A stretch of 64,000 nt of DNA from an uncultured Paenibacillaceae bacterium (GCA_937957685.1 CALGAO010000031.1:1-64000); one strand, 5' to 3'; shown: positions 8,617 to 17,113, numbered from the stretch's first letter. A program made the numbers and translations. The notes: generated from the letters alone by a model not told the origin.

Positions 8617-9426
8617 ATGATCGTGGGTGGGATTGGACTCTTCATTCTGAACGGTGCTATGGGTTGGTTCCTGTCAGAAGCGGGAATCGGAAACATCGGT
8701 ATGTGGGCCATGACCGTCATTCTGTGCCTGGTGACTGTCATTCTGTATCATCTCGTGATGAGGCTTCTGGTCCGCAGAAGCACTCCGGAGATCGCTGTGC
8801 GGGGTTCGTGGAGGGAAGCGCTGCTGGGCATCCTGGCCGGGGTGATCCTGTTTGGCGCCTCCGTGACGATCATCGTGGCCATGGGCGGTTACTCCTTCGA
8901 ATGGATCAAAGATGCGGATACAGGTGCGATCGTGCAGTCGACGCTCCGGGCTGCTCTGAACGTCGCCGTACTGGAAGAGCTTGTGTTTCGCGGGTTCCTG
9001 TTTCAGGCGGTGCAGCGGATGGGAGGACAATGGCTCGCGCTTGCGTTCACCTCTCTTTTCTTCGGCGCCGCGCATCTTGGCAACCCCGGAGCCACGCTGT
9101 GGAGCGCCTTTGCCATCGCCGTCGAAGCAGGCGTGTTGCTGGGGGCGGCATATCTGTGGAGGCGCAACCTGTGGTTTGCCATCGGACTGCACTTCGCATG
9201 GAATGCCATCGTTGCCCTGATGGGGATCCCGGTGTCCGGTAACGAAGCCAGCGGGCTGTTCCGCGTCGATATGCGGGGCGCGGATCTTCTCACCGGCGGC
9301 GCATTCGGGATCGAAGGCTCGGTTGTTGTCGTCGCCATCAGCCTGCTGATCTCCGTACCGATGCTGGTCGCAGCCGCGCGTTCGCAGCCTCGGGCCGCTG
9401 CTCATGACCGCATGACGCTGATCTGA
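8617..9426 (+). CDS. CPBP (CAAX-like) family intramembrane metalloprotease, upstream frame interrupted
   Basis: Membrane protease of the CPBP/Abi family, 269 residues as annotated. The three family motifs are present: EELVFRG (Glu120, Glu121, Arg125), FFGAAH (His153) and LHFAWN (near 192). Substrates of such proteins are usually unknown. Oddity: the best ribosome site (AAAGGAG at 8575-8581) precedes a GTG at 8590 in the same frame, giving eight codons and then TGA at 8614, immediately before the ATG at 8617 used here. The ATG has no site of its own. A single change from TGG to TGA would explain this, with re-initiation at the adjacent ATG. A TTGCAT (8483-8488) and TATGAT (8507-8512) pair, 18 bp apart, may be the promoter. 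Confidence 0.85.
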   Translation: MIVGGIGLFILNGAMGWFLSEAGIGNIGMWAMTVILCLVTVILYHLVMRLLVRRSTPEIAVRGSWREALLGILAGVILFGASVTIIVAMGGYSFEWIKDADTGAIVQSTLRAALNVAVLEELVFRGFLFQAVQRMGGQWLALAFTSLFFGAAHLGNPGATLWSAFAIAVEAGVLLGAAYLWRRNLWFAIGLHFAWNAIVALMGIPVSGNEASGLFRVDMRGADLLTGGAFGIEGSVVVVAISLLISVPMLVAAARSQPRAAAHDRMTLI

Positions 9427-9511
9427 TCCTCCTGCCCATGGGCCTGCCGGGGGTTCGGTCGTCCTCCCGCAGCCTGGGCGTGATTCGACATACGGATACC
9501 CGGCTGCACAC

Positions 9512-9536
9512 AAAAGGCACCCTGTTCGGGTGCCTT
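9512..9536 (-). terminator. Terminator of the chemotaxis receptor gene
   Basis: Stem GGCACCC / GGGTGCC with a 5-base loop, extended by AA/TT pairs. On the minus strand it is followed by TTTTG, 18 bp past the receptor stop. It can also fold on the plus strand after the CPBP gene but has a weaker T-tract there. Confidence 0.7.
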
Positions 9537-9553
9537 CCCATGTCCTGCGGTCT

Positions 9554-11755
9554 TCACGCCGGCTCTCGCAAGCGGAATTTGCTCATCTCTTCTTCCAGCT
9601 TCCGTGCCATCTCCTTCAGTTGCTCGGAAGAGCTCAGGTTCTGCTCCATGGAAGCCAGCTGCTCCTCCGCGGATGCGGCCATCATCTCCGCTTCGCTGGC
9701 TGTCTTGTGCGAGATGCTGGATACCTCCGCGATCGAGGCGGTCACTTCCTGCGTCTCGGCCGACATCTCCTCCGAGATCGCGGATACCTCCTGAATCTGG
9801 TCGTTCACGCGCTGAATATCGGCAAGGATGCGTTGGATGGCCGTCCCGGAGCGTTGGATCGATTCCATGCCCGCAGTCGTTTCCATGCCCATCGAATCCA
9901 TGATCGCTACCGTTTGATCGATCAGGGAACGAATGACACCCAGCAGCTCCGAGATGGACTTCGCGGATCGCGTCGTATCCTCGGCGAGTTTCCCCACCTC
10001 ATGCGCCACGACGGCGAATCCGCGGCCTTGTTCGCCGGCGCGCGCCGCTTCGATGCTGGCATTGAGGGACAGCAGCCTGGTCTGATTCGCCACTTGCATG
10101 ATGGTATGGATGATATCATTGATGTGGGTCGAATGCTCGTCCAGTTTGGCGACGATCCGGGACGATTCCTCCTGGGTTTGCCTGATGCTCGCCATCTGCC
10201 TGACGGTATCCTCCAGCTGCTGAATGCCGTGCTCCGCATTTTCCGTGGTTTGCGCCGCGAGATTGGCCACGTCGGAGGCCGCTTCCGCGATGCGCATCAC
10301 GCCGGTCGACATCTCGTTCAAGGCCGTCGCCATTTCTCGCACGGTTCTCTCCTGGATCGTCGTTCCTTCCGATACCCCTTGCAGGGAGGCGGCGACCTGC
10401 TGCATATTCCTGGTGGAATCCGAGGAGATGTCCGCCAGCTGCAGGGAAGACTGGAGAGTCGTTTCCGCCATGATGCGGTTGTAGCTGAGCACCCGGTTCA
10501 TGGCGTCCTGCATGTCATTGAGGGCCGTTCCGACCAACCTCAGCTCATCCCGCGTCTTCAGCACAATCTCCTGCGAGAAATCTCCCCTGGCCATCGCTTC
10601 CGCTCGCTGCTTCAAGGTCCGAACGGTATCCATCACATTCAGGTAGAAGGCGATGTAGAAGATGACGACAAGCAGCAGACACCCGAAGGTAAAGATCATG
10701 GTGGCGTTTCGCGCATTGATCGCATCATCGATGCGATCCTCAAGCAGCTGGACCACACGCTCCAGGCCATGATGGAACAGCTCCACAGCTACTTCGATCG
10801 CTTCCGTGCCCTTGGCAAAATAGGCGTCCGGAGCCATGTCCAGCACTGCCTTGTTGATGATCTCCGCATCAAGCAACCCGAGGAAATACTCGATGGATTG
10901 AGCCGCCTGCTCACCTGCAGTCAACAGCTCTTCCGTGTGTTCAGAGTCGTATTCGGCGATTTTGGCCAGCAGCATGTTGATTTCCGCCAGGGCTTCCTCG
11001 CTGATGCGGGATTCGAGCAACAGCTCCAGCCTGTCCTCCGCCGTCAAGGTTCGGGACGCAAGCACGCCGTTGCCGAGTCCGCGTATCCTCGCGGCCCCTT
11101 CGATCAGGGTGGGCAGTTCCTCAACGGTCATTTTCACCGTATAGAAGGAATTGATATCGGTGTCCAGCGTCAGACCGGATTCATCGGCGCTGTAGATCAT
11201 CAGTTGCTTGATTTCATTCACCAATTGGGAATGGTGATTGAAGCTTTCGGATGCTGCCAGCCCCTCATATGAGGCCAGAAGGTGCTCCCATTCTTGCCTG
11301 ACGGACATCCACTGCTCAAGTGCCTTGGAGGAATCCTTATTGTGGAAATCACCGTCAACTTGCTCCATCTTGGCATGGATTCCCTGCTGTTTATCCTCAA
11401 TCTTCGCCTTCGCATCCCGATTGCCGTTCAGATACCCGTTGACCAGGCCGCGGTGCTGTTGCACTTCCAGCATGATCTGCATAAGATCGTCGATCTGCTT
11501 CACGCCCGCCAATTCTATCCTCAGGTTCTGGATCTCCCGCTGTTCGGCCGATACCAGACTATACAGGCTGTACAGGACCGGAATCAGGAACAGCAAGCTG
11601 ATCAGGATGAACTTTTGCGCATACTTCAGCCTCGAGATGACAAAGTCTCGATCGTTTTCGTGTGCCGTGTGAGGTATAGTAATAGTTAAAAATGGATCAG
11701 AACAGGAAGGTGGATTATGAGTTCCATCATCGTACCCATTGACGGCTCGCCCCAA
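9554..11755 (-). CDS. Methyl-accepting chemotaxis protein (start uncertain)
   Basis: Transmembrane chemoreceptor signalling to CheA/CheW. Counting from the frame start: first membrane segment about residues 48-68, an extracellular helical sensor of some 270 residues whose first helix carries EVQQHRGLVNGYLNG (similar to NIT-type sensors), second membrane segment about 345-368, a HAMP linker, then the long coiled-coil signalling domain with the hairpin tip EVGKLAEDTTRSAKSI near 590. No C-terminal CheR pentapeptide. The start is a problem: the only ordinary start upstream of the first membrane segment is a TTG at 11755, which would overlap the divergent stress-protein gene, and no ribosome site is visible. 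Translation probably starts near 11640-11700 at a codon I cannot identify. Confidence 0.85.
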   Translation of the reverse strand: MGRAVNGYDDGTHNPPSCSDPFLTITIPHTAHENDRDFVISRLKYAQKFILISLLFLIPVLYSLYSLVSAEQREIQNLRIELAGVKQIDDLMQIMLEVQQHRGLVNGYLNGNRDAKAKIEDKQQGIHAKMEQVDGDFHNKDSSKALEQWMSVRQEWEHLLASYEGLAASESFNHHSQLVNEIKQLMIYSADESGLTLDTDINSFYTVKMTVEELPTLIEGAARIRGLGNGVLASRTLTAEDRLELLLESRISEEALAEINMLLAKIAEYDSEHTEELLTAGEQAAQSIEYFLGLLDAEIINKAVLDMAPDAYFAKGTEAIEVAVELFHHGLERVVQLLEDRIDDAINARNATMIFTFGCLLLVVIFYIAFYLNVMDTVRTLKQRAEAMARGDFSQEIVLKTRDELRLVGTALNDMQDAMNRVLSYNRIMAETTLQSSLQLADISSDSTRNMQQVAASLQGVSEGTTIQERTVREMATALNEMSTGVMRIAEAASDVANLAAQTTENAEHGIQQLEDTVRQMASIRQTQEESSRIVAKLDEHSTHINDIIHTIMQVANQTRLLSLNASIEAARAGEQGRGFAVVAHEVGKLAEDTTRSAKSISELLGVIRSLIDQTVAIMDSMGMETTAGMESIQRSGTAIQRILADIQRVNDQIQEVSAISEEMSAETQEVTASIAEVSSISHKTASEAEMMAASAEEQLASMEQNLSSSEQLKEMARKLEEEMSKFRLREPA
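11654..11677 (+). promoter_or_regulatory. Possible promoter of the universal stress protein gene
   Basis: GTTTTC (11654-11659), 12 bp, AGGTAT (11672-11677) resembles a general-stress sigma-B promoter; TATAGT at 11675-11680 could instead be a sigma-A -10 without a clear -35. Many Paenibacillaceae lack sigma-B, so the assignment is weak. Confidence 0.3.
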
Positions 11756-12106
11756 TCCCTCGATGCCTTGCGCTTTGCCTTAACGATGGCCAGGAATCAC
11801 GGCGACGATCTGGTTCTTCTGAGCGTGCACAGCACCTCCCATGTGCTGGGAGAGCATATGCTTGGCGAGGCGCTGTCGATCATCAGCCAGGAATCCGTTT
11901 CCTATCGAACCAAGGTCAGAGTCGGCGGCAATCCGACCATCGAGATTCACATGGAAGCCAACGACCCGGACGTCCGTTGTGTCGTCATGGGGCTGCGCGG
12001 AGCCGGGAGCAAGGATCAATCCATCCGGACCCTGGGAAGCGTCAGTCAGGGTCTCCTGAAGATCGCCAACTATCCCGTCACGCTGGTGCCGCACAGCGTC
12101 AGATAA
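11717..12106 (+). CDS. Universal stress protein, UspA family
   Basis: Single-domain UspA protein of 129 residues (family about 140). It begins with the strand MSSIIVPIDGS containing the nucleotide-contacting aspartate and ends with a glycine-rich loop GAGSKDQSIRTLGS close to the ATP-binding consensus of the family. Such proteins bind ATP and support stress survival, with no defined enzymatic role. The start ATG follows AGGAAGGTGG. It is monocistronic with its own terminator at 12166-12192. Confidence 0.88.
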   Translation: MSSIIVPIDGSPQSLDALRFALTMARNHGDDLVLLSVHSTSHVLGEHMLGEALSIISQESVSYRTKVRVGGNPTIEIHMEANDPDVRCVVMGLRGAGSKDQSIRTLGSVSQGLLKIANYPVTLVPHSVR

Positions 12107-12165
12107 GGAAGGCAAGGGGACGGGTTCCTCCCGTCCTCTTGCCGGCAGCATGCCTGAACATTACA

Positions 12166-12192
12166 GGGCTCCCGTTCCAGGGGAGCCCTTTT
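12166..12192 (+). terminator. Terminator of the universal stress protein gene
   Basis: Perfect 8-bp stem GGGCTCCC / GGGAGCCC with a 7-base loop followed by TTTT, 60 bp downstream of the stress-protein stop. Confidence 0.85.
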
Positions 12193-12350
12193 CATATCCG
12201 GTCTGCGAATGGAAAGTTGAGCGGCAGGCAACCCGCAGACTCTTCATGCGGAGCCCTTGCGCATCCGGTCGGCGAACGGTAAGGCGCACGACGGGCAACC
12301 TGCGAATACTGCACGTGGGGGCCTTTCATATCCGGTCGGCGAACGAAGCC
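12193..12350. repeat. Imperfect 67-bp tandem repeat, two copies plus a partial third
   Basis: The stretch ATCCGGTC recurs at 12196, 12263 and 12330, exactly 67 bp apart. Each copy continues with GGCGAA(T/C)G or a close variant, and copies 1 and 2 stay alignable through GGCAACC and GAGCCCTT/GGGCCTTT. This fills most of the 390-bp gap between the stress-protein gene and menC; I see no gene in the gap. Confidence 0.65.
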
Positions 12351-12354
12351 CATC

Positions 12355-12383
12355 AAAAAGGGGCGTCCATCCTGGACCCCCGC
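12355..12383 (-). terminator. Terminator at the end of the men operon
   Basis: On the minus strand a GC-rich stem (GGGGGTCC against GGACGCCCC, with one bulged base) and a 5-base loop are followed by TTTTTG. It lies about 115 bp past the menC stop and is the only terminator-like element there. Confidence 0.6.
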
Positions 12384-12498
12384 TGGTCTTTGCGATTGTG
12401 CAAGACAATTTCACCGAATTTCCAATCATAAGCCGTATGGAAGCCTTCAGCACATTGCTGCGAAGGCCAGGTCCACAGCCCTGTATGACCTGCCGCTG

Positions 12499-13605
12499 TT
12501 ACCGATAGGTCTGCACATGCAGGCTGACGTGCCGCAGATAGTCGCGATCCATCTCATAGCCGATGCCCGGTCGGTCGGGAACGGCGATCCTGCCGTCGCT
12601 CACCGTCACTTCCGGCACGATGATGTCCCGCTCCCAGTAACGGGAGGATGCGGAGATATCCCCAGGCAGCGTGAAGCCTGGCAAGGTTGCCAGCGCGATA
12701 TTGTGCGCCCGTCCGACGCCGGTCTCCAGCATGCCGCCGCACCATAACGGCACGCCGCGGGAGTGGCACAGATCGTGGATGCGAACAGCTTCCGACAGCC
12801 CGCCCACCCGTCCGATCTTCACATTCACCACCCGGCAGCTGCCCAGCATGATCGCCTTGCGCACATCCTCGCACGCAACGAGGCTCTCATCAAGGCAGAT
12901 GGGCGTCCTGAGCTGTTTCTGCAGCTCCGCATGGTCGACGATATCGTCCGCCGCGAGCGGCTGCTCGATCATCATCAGGCCGAAGTCGTCCAGCTGCTTC
13001 AGGAGCGCAACATCCTCCAGCGTATAGGCGGAGTTCGCATCCGCCATAAGGGGAAGATCCGGGAAATGCGCGCGTATGCCGCGCACCAGTTCCACGTCAT
13101 GGCCGGGCTTGATCTTGACCTTGATTCTCCTGTATCCATCCGCCAGGTATTGCTCGATCACCCGATACAGCTTCTCCGGCGTCTCCTGAAGCCCGACAGC
13201 CACTCCCGTCTCGATCTGCTGCCTGACGCCGCCGATCACCGTTGCCAGCGGCTGACCGCGCCGTCTGGCATAGAGATCCCATACCGCCATCTCCAGTCCG
13301 GCCTTCGCCATGTGATGCCGCCTGACGAAGGCGAACAGCGGGAGCACCTCGTCCGGATGAGCGATCTCGCAATGCAGCAGCGTCGGGATCAGATACCGCT
13401 CCATCATATGCCAGGCGGTCTCGACCGTCTCCTCGGTATACCATGGGGTGGCGAAAGCGACGCACTCTCCCCAGCCGGTCGCTCCGGATTCATCCCGTAC
13501 CTCGACCAGGATCGTCTCTCTGTCCGTGTAGGCGCCGTAGGAAGTGGCGAAGGGTGATTTCAGCTGCAGGCATATGCGGTGTAGGGTAATCTGCTCAATG
13601 CGCAT
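12499..13605 (-). CDS. menC: o-Succinylbenzoate synthase (NAAAR/OSBS type), MenC
   Basis: Enolase-superfamily enzyme, 368 residues, that dehydrates SHCHC to o-succinylbenzoate in menaquinone synthesis. Catalytic features: the KVKIK stretch at 162-166, metal ligands Asp189 (MADAN), Glu214 (IEQP) and Asp239 (LDES), and the second lysine in NVKIGRVGG (263). The length and these motifs fit the subgroup that can also racemise N-acylamino acids. The ATG at 13605 follows AGGAGACGG; the frame stays open far upstream without function. Last gene of menF-D-H-B-E-C, after a 220-bp spacer from menE. Context argues strongly for the menaquinone role. Confidence 0.93.
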   Translation of the reverse strand: MRIEQITLHRICLQLKSPFATSYGAYTDRETILVEVRDESGATGWGECVAFATPWYTEETVETAWHMMERYLIPTLLHCEIAHPDEVLPLFAFVRRHHMAKAGLEMAVWDLYARRRGQPLATVIGGVRQQIETGVAVGLQETPEKLYRVIEQYLADGYRRIKVKIKPGHDVELVRGIRAHFPDLPLMADANSAYTLEDVALLKQLDDFGLMMIEQPLAADDIVDHAELQKQLRTPICLDESLVACEDVRKAIMLGSCRVVNVKIGRVGGLSEAVRIHDLCHSRGVPLWCGGMLETGVGRAHNIALATLPGFTLPGDISASSRYWERDIIVPEVTVSDGRIAVPDRPGIGYEMDRDYLRHVSLHVQTYR

Positions 13606-13697
13606 CACGATCCGTCTCCTGTTCGTTCCGGCGGCCCGCTCGCGCGGACTGGTCCGGATATAGGCGCCAGGCCTTAGGGCGCGGCACCTCGCTCCTG

Positions 13698-13826
13698 TCT
13701 CCTGCATCTTTCTGCGTCTCCTTGCCGGGGCCCAGTCGTACCGTTCTCCTGCGTCCCTTTGCATGGGCCCTGCCGTAGCGTTCTCCTGCTTATCCTGCGT
13801 CTCTTGCACGGGCACGGCCGTACCAT
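13698..13826. repeat. Degenerate repeats in the menE-menC spacer
   Basis: Three consecutive segments start with TCTCCTGC (13698, 13745, 13782) and continue with TTTGC or CTTGC, a GGGC block and CCGTA, with lengths of 47, 37 and 45 bp. They fill much of the 220-bp spacer between menE and menC. No start, ribosome site or coding pattern is seen there. Confidence 0.4.
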
Positions 13827-15293
13827 TCACAGCAGCTTCGACAGCTCGCGCCTCAGCAGCTTGCCGGCGGCATTGCGCGGCAGCGCATCGACGAAGCGGA
13901 TCCGGGCCGGGTGCTTGTACCTGGCCAGCCTCGTCCGGCAATGATCGCGAAGCTGCTCCTCCGTAACCGACGCTCCCTCGGCCAGCCTGACGAAGGCTAC
14001 CGGCACCTGACCCCAGCGTTCGTCGGCCATGCCGCACACACCTGCCTCCGCCACCGCCGGGTGGCCGAGCAGCACCGCCTCGATCTCGGCCGGATACACG
14101 TTCTCGCCGCCGGAGATGATCAGATCGCTTCTGCGATCCAGCACATAGAGGAAGCCATCCTCATCCACGTATCCGATGTCGCCGGTGGCCAGCCAGCCGT
14201 CCCTCAGCGCCTCGGACGTCGCGTCCGGGCGATTCCAGTAACCGCTGGTGACATTGGGACCGCGCACCTGGATCTCGCCGGGCACGCCCGGCGCTGCCGG
14301 CTCCCCGCCGTTCATGATGCGGATCTCCGACTGGAAGAGCGGCTTGCAGGGCGAGCCGAGCTTCGTCAGCATATACTCCGGCGGCAGCGTCACGATCTGC
14401 GATGCCGTCTCCGTCATGCCGTACGTCTGGTAGATCGGGATGCCCTTGTCGGCGCAGGCCTCAAGCAGCGGCAGCGGCGCGGGTCCGCCGCCGAGCAGCA
14501 TGCAGCGGAAGCTGGCAGGGTACCTCGCCTCGCCCAGCCGATCGAGCATGCGCGCCAGCATGTTGCTGACGACCGAGACGATCGTCACGCCTTCCTCCAT
14601 GATCGCGCGGTTGACGGCCTGTTCGTCGAACCGCTCATGGATCATCATCGGCATCCCGTAGATGACGCTGCGCATCAAGATCGACAGGCCGCTGATGTGA
14701 AACATCGGCACGGCCGCCAGCCACAGGTCGTCGCCGCTCATGCCGAGATTCAGCGCGGAGCCGATCGCCGACGCCCAGTGATTGCCGTAAGTGAGCATCA
14801 CGCCCTTGGGACGACCGGTCGTGCCGGAGGTATACATGATCGTGTTGGTCTCCTCGCTGTCGATCGTCGTCACAAGCGGCTCGTCCGAAGGAGGCACATC
14901 CGGCAGTTCGGCCAGGGCGCGCACAGACAGGCCAGGCAGCTGGCCGGCAAGCTCTCCGGCCAACTGCCTGTTCGTTTCGTCATGGAGCACGCACCGGCAC
15001 GAGCAGTCCTCGACCTGATAGGCCAGCTCATGGGCCGTGAGTCTCGTGTTGAGCGGCACCAGGACCGCTCCGGTGTAGTGGACGGCGTGCACCAGCTCCG
15101 CGACATGGATGCCGTTGCGGCACAGGAAACCGACACGCTCGCCCCTATGTATGCCCAGGCTGTGCAATCGGCGCGCCACAGCGCGGGCGCGCTCGCGCAG
15201 CTCGCCGAAGGTGAGCCGGTCGCCGCCGCAGATCAGGGCGATGCGGTCCGGCGTCAACGCCGCGCGCTTCTCCAGCCAATGCGTCATCAACAT
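13827..15293 (-). CDS. menE: o-Succinylbenzoate-CoA ligase, MenE
   Basis: Adenylate-forming enzyme of 488 residues that activates o-succinylbenzoate with ATP and CoA. The P-loop-like motif YTSGTTGRPKG lies near 153-163, the adenine-binding YGMTET near 293, GDIGYVDEDGFLYVLDRRSD near 370-390, and the catalytic lysine of the C-terminal lobe in RNAAGKLLRREL close to the end. The start used is the first ATG after AAGGAGCG; a second ATG two codons later is possible. It follows menB by 30 bp and is part of the men operon. Confidence 0.95.
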   Translation of the reverse strand: MLMTHWLEKRAALTPDRIALICGGDRLTFGELRERARAVARRLHSLGIHRGERVGFLCRNGIHVAELVHAVHYTGAVLVPLNTRLTAHELAYQVEDCSCRCVLHDETNRQLAGELAGQLPGLSVRALAELPDVPPSDEPLVTTIDSEETNTIMYTSGTTGRPKGVMLTYGNHWASAIGSALNLGMSGDDLWLAAVPMFHISGLSILMRSVIYGMPMMIHERFDEQAVNRAIMEEGVTIVSVVSNMLARMLDRLGEARYPASFRCMLLGGGPAPLPLLEACADKGIPIYQTYGMTETASQIVTLPPEYMLTKLGSPCKPLFQSEIRIMNGGEPAAPGVPGEIQVRGPNVTSGYWNRPDATSEALRDGWLATGDIGYVDEDGFLYVLDRRSDLIISGGENVYPAEIEAVLLGHPAVAEAGVCGMADERWGQVPVAFVRLAEGASVTEEQLRDHCRTRLARYKHPARIRFVDALPRNAAGKLLRRELSKLL

Positions 15294-15323
15294 GCGCCGT
15301 ACGCTCCTTGTCTCCTTCGTCGA

Positions 15324-16145
15324 TCAGGGGAAACGCGGAAACCTGGAGAAATCCGGGCGTCTCTTCTCCTTGAAGGCGTCCCGGCCTTCCTTGGCCTCGT
15401 CCGTGGTGTAATACAGCAGCGTGGCATCGCCAGCGAGCTGCTGAATGCCGGCCAAACCGTCCGTATCGGCATTAAACGCGGCCTTCAGGAAGCGGATCGC
15501 CGTCGGGCTCTTCTCAAGGATCTCGCGACACCACTTGATCGTCTCCTCTTCAAGCTGTTCAAGCGGCACGACCGTATTGACCAGCCCCATCTCCAATGCT
15601 TCCTGAGCATTGTACTGACGGCACAGATACCAGATCTCGCGCGCCTTCTTGTGGCCGACGATGCGCGCCAGGTAACCCGCGCCATAGCCGCCATCGAAGC
15701 TGCCGACCTTCGGTCCCGTTTGTCCGAAGATCGCGTTGTCCGCTGCGATCGTCAGGTCGCACACGATATGCAGCACGTGACCGCCGCCAATCGCATAGCC
15801 TGCCACCATCGCGATGACCGGCTTCGGGATCGTTCGGATGAGACGCTGCAGGTCCAGCACGTTCAGTCTCGGGATCTGATCCTCGCCGACATATCCGCCG
15901 TGGCCGCGCACCTTCTGGTCGCCGCCGGAACAGAACGCCTTGTCGCCCGCGCCTGTCAGGATGATCACCCCGATGCTCGAATCGTCACGCGCGGCGATGA
16001 ACGCGTCGTACATTTCCATAACCGTCTTCGGCCGGAACGCATTGCGCACTTCCGGACGGTTGATCGTAATCTTCGCGATACCGTCGTACGTCTCGTAGAT
16101 GATATCCTCATAGTTGCCCTGTCTGACCCATGGTACTACCGACAT
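15324..16145 (-). CDS. menB: 1,4-Dihydroxy-2-naphthoyl-CoA synthase, MenB
   Basis: Crotonase-fold ring-closing enzyme, 273 residues (family 270-290), converting o-succinylbenzoyl-CoA to DHNA-CoA. Visible signatures are the oxyanion-hole segments FCSGGDQ and GYAIGGGHVLH, the GQTGPKVGSFDGGYGAGYLAR active-site run (shown in part: GSFDGGYGAG), and the C-terminal end RRPDFSRFPRFP typical of the family. The ATG follows AGGATGG. The start is 3 bp from the menH stop, so the two are translationally linked. Confidence 0.97.
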   Translation of the reverse strand: MSVVPWVRQGNYEDIIYETYDGIAKITINRPEVRNAFRPKTVMEMYDAFIAARDDSSIGVIILTGAGDKAFCSGGDQKVRGHGGYVGEDQIPRLNVLDLQRLIRTIPKPVIAMVAGYAIGGGHVLHIVCDLTIAADNAIFGQTGPKVGSFDGGYGAGYLARIVGHKKAREIWYLCRQYNAQEALEMGLVNTVVPLEQLEEETIKWCREILEKSPTAIRFLKAAFNADTDGLAGIQQLAGDATLLYYTTDEAKEGRDAFKEKRRPDFSRFPRFP

Positions 16146-16148
16146 CTT

Positions 16149-16976
16149 TTACGCCATCCTTTCCTGATCGATCGTTGAAAGAAAATCCATCACTATTGTA
16201 TCAAAAAAATCCGCCCGTTCCACATGCACCGCATGCCCCGCATTCTCCACCTCGACCAGCCGGCAGTCCGGGATCAGCTCGCGCATGCGTCGGCCGATCT
16301 CGGTGAACTTCCCGTCCAGCTCGCCGACGATCAGCTGCACGGGCATCGCAAGCTTGGTCAGGCGATCCCACCACGAGGGCTGCGCACCGGTGCCCATGCC
16401 CCGGAGGCTGCCCGCGAGCCCGCACGGGGAGTTGGCCTGGCGCTGACGGCGGATCGCCAGGCGCACATCCTCCGGCAGGCGGCGCATCGAATGGAACAGC
16501 GGGATGTTCTCCCAGTAATCGACGAATCGCTCGATGCCTTCCCGTTCGATGCGCGCCGCCAGCGCTTCGTCGCTGCGCACCCGCTCCGCCCGCTCCTCGG
16601 CCGTGGCCAGCCCGGGCGAGCAGCTCTCCAGGATGAGCGAGCGCACGCGCTCCGACTGCATCATCGCGAAGGACAGCGCGAGCCGGCCGCCCATCGAGTA
16701 GCCGAGCAGATGCGCTTGCCGGACTTCCAGCTGATCGAGCAACTGCGCAAGATCTCTGACGGCGCATTCCGTCGAGTATCGCGTCGGGTCCTGCGGCGCA
16801 TCGCTCTGCCCGTGGCCGAGGACATCGACGGCGATGACGCGGAATCGCCTGCTCCACGACGGCAGGAAGGGCCGCCACGTCGAGGCGCTTCCGGTAAAGC
16901 CATGCAGCAGGAGCAGTGCCGCGCCTTCACCCGCCGTTTCCACGTGATAATGGACTCCGTTCACCTGGATCCGCAT
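16149..16976 (-). CDS. menH: Alpha/beta-fold hydrolase, MenH (SHCHC synthase)
   Basis: Alpha/beta-hydrolase of 275 residues that eliminates pyruvate from SEPHCHC to give SHCHC. The nucleophile elbow is GYSMGG (Ser94), the HGFTGS oxyanion loop is at 25-30, and the acid and base of the triad are in GELDGKF (near 224) and AGHAVH (near 253). The ribosome site GGGAGGTGGG precedes the ATG. It lies between menD and menB as in Bacillus, but a 260-bp spacer with three hairpins separates it from menD. Confidence 0.92.
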   Translation of the reverse strand: MRIQVNGVHYHVETAGEGAALLLLHGFTGSASTWRPFLPSWSRRFRVIAVDVLGHGQSDAPQDPTRYSTECAVRDLAQLLDQLEVRQAHLLGYSMGGRLALSFAMMQSERVRSLILESCSPGLATAEERAERVRSDEALAARIEREGIERFVDYWENIPLFHSMRRLPEDVRLAIRRQRQANSPCGLAGSLRGMGTGAQPSWWDRLTKLAMPVQLIVGELDGKFTEIGRRMRELIPDCRLVEVENAGHAVHVERADFFDTIVMDFLSTIDQERMA

Positions 16977-16999
16977 GCCTTTCCCACCTCCCTCGTCCG

Positions 17000-17113
17000 C
17001 TGTAAGCAGATGTTTTCTGCTTACAGGCGTCTCCGGCTGTAAGCCGATTTTTCCTGCTTACAGACGTCTCGCGACCGCACTTCCGGCTGCAAGCAGATGT
17101 TTCCTGCCTACAG
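17000..17113. repeat. Three 27-bp hairpin repeats in the menD-menH spacer
   Basis: Copy 1 (17000-17026) is a perfect 10-bp inverted repeat CTGTAAGCAG / CTGCTTACAG around ATGTTTT. Copy 2 (17037-17063) keeps an 8-bp stem CTGTAAGC / GCTTACAG. Copy 3 (17087-17113) reads CTGCAAGCAG...CTGCCTACAG with compensating or weak pairs. Copies are followed by GGCG or ACGTC. They would form hairpins in the mRNA between menD and menH. Confidence 0.75.

Noticed and set aside
12150..12508. Small plus-strand frames between the stress-protein gene and menC
   Set aside because: They lie over a terminator and tandem repeats, have no ribosome sites, and their products are repeat-derived.
13911..16178. Long plus-strand open frame (755 codons) across menE and menB
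   Set aside because: Antisense shadow of two clear Men enzymes; composition is typical of reverse-strand readings in GC-rich genes.
17000..17113. CRISPR-like repeat array
   Set aside because: Only three palindromic units with unequal spacers of 10 and 23 bp, inside an operon, with no cas genes in the window.
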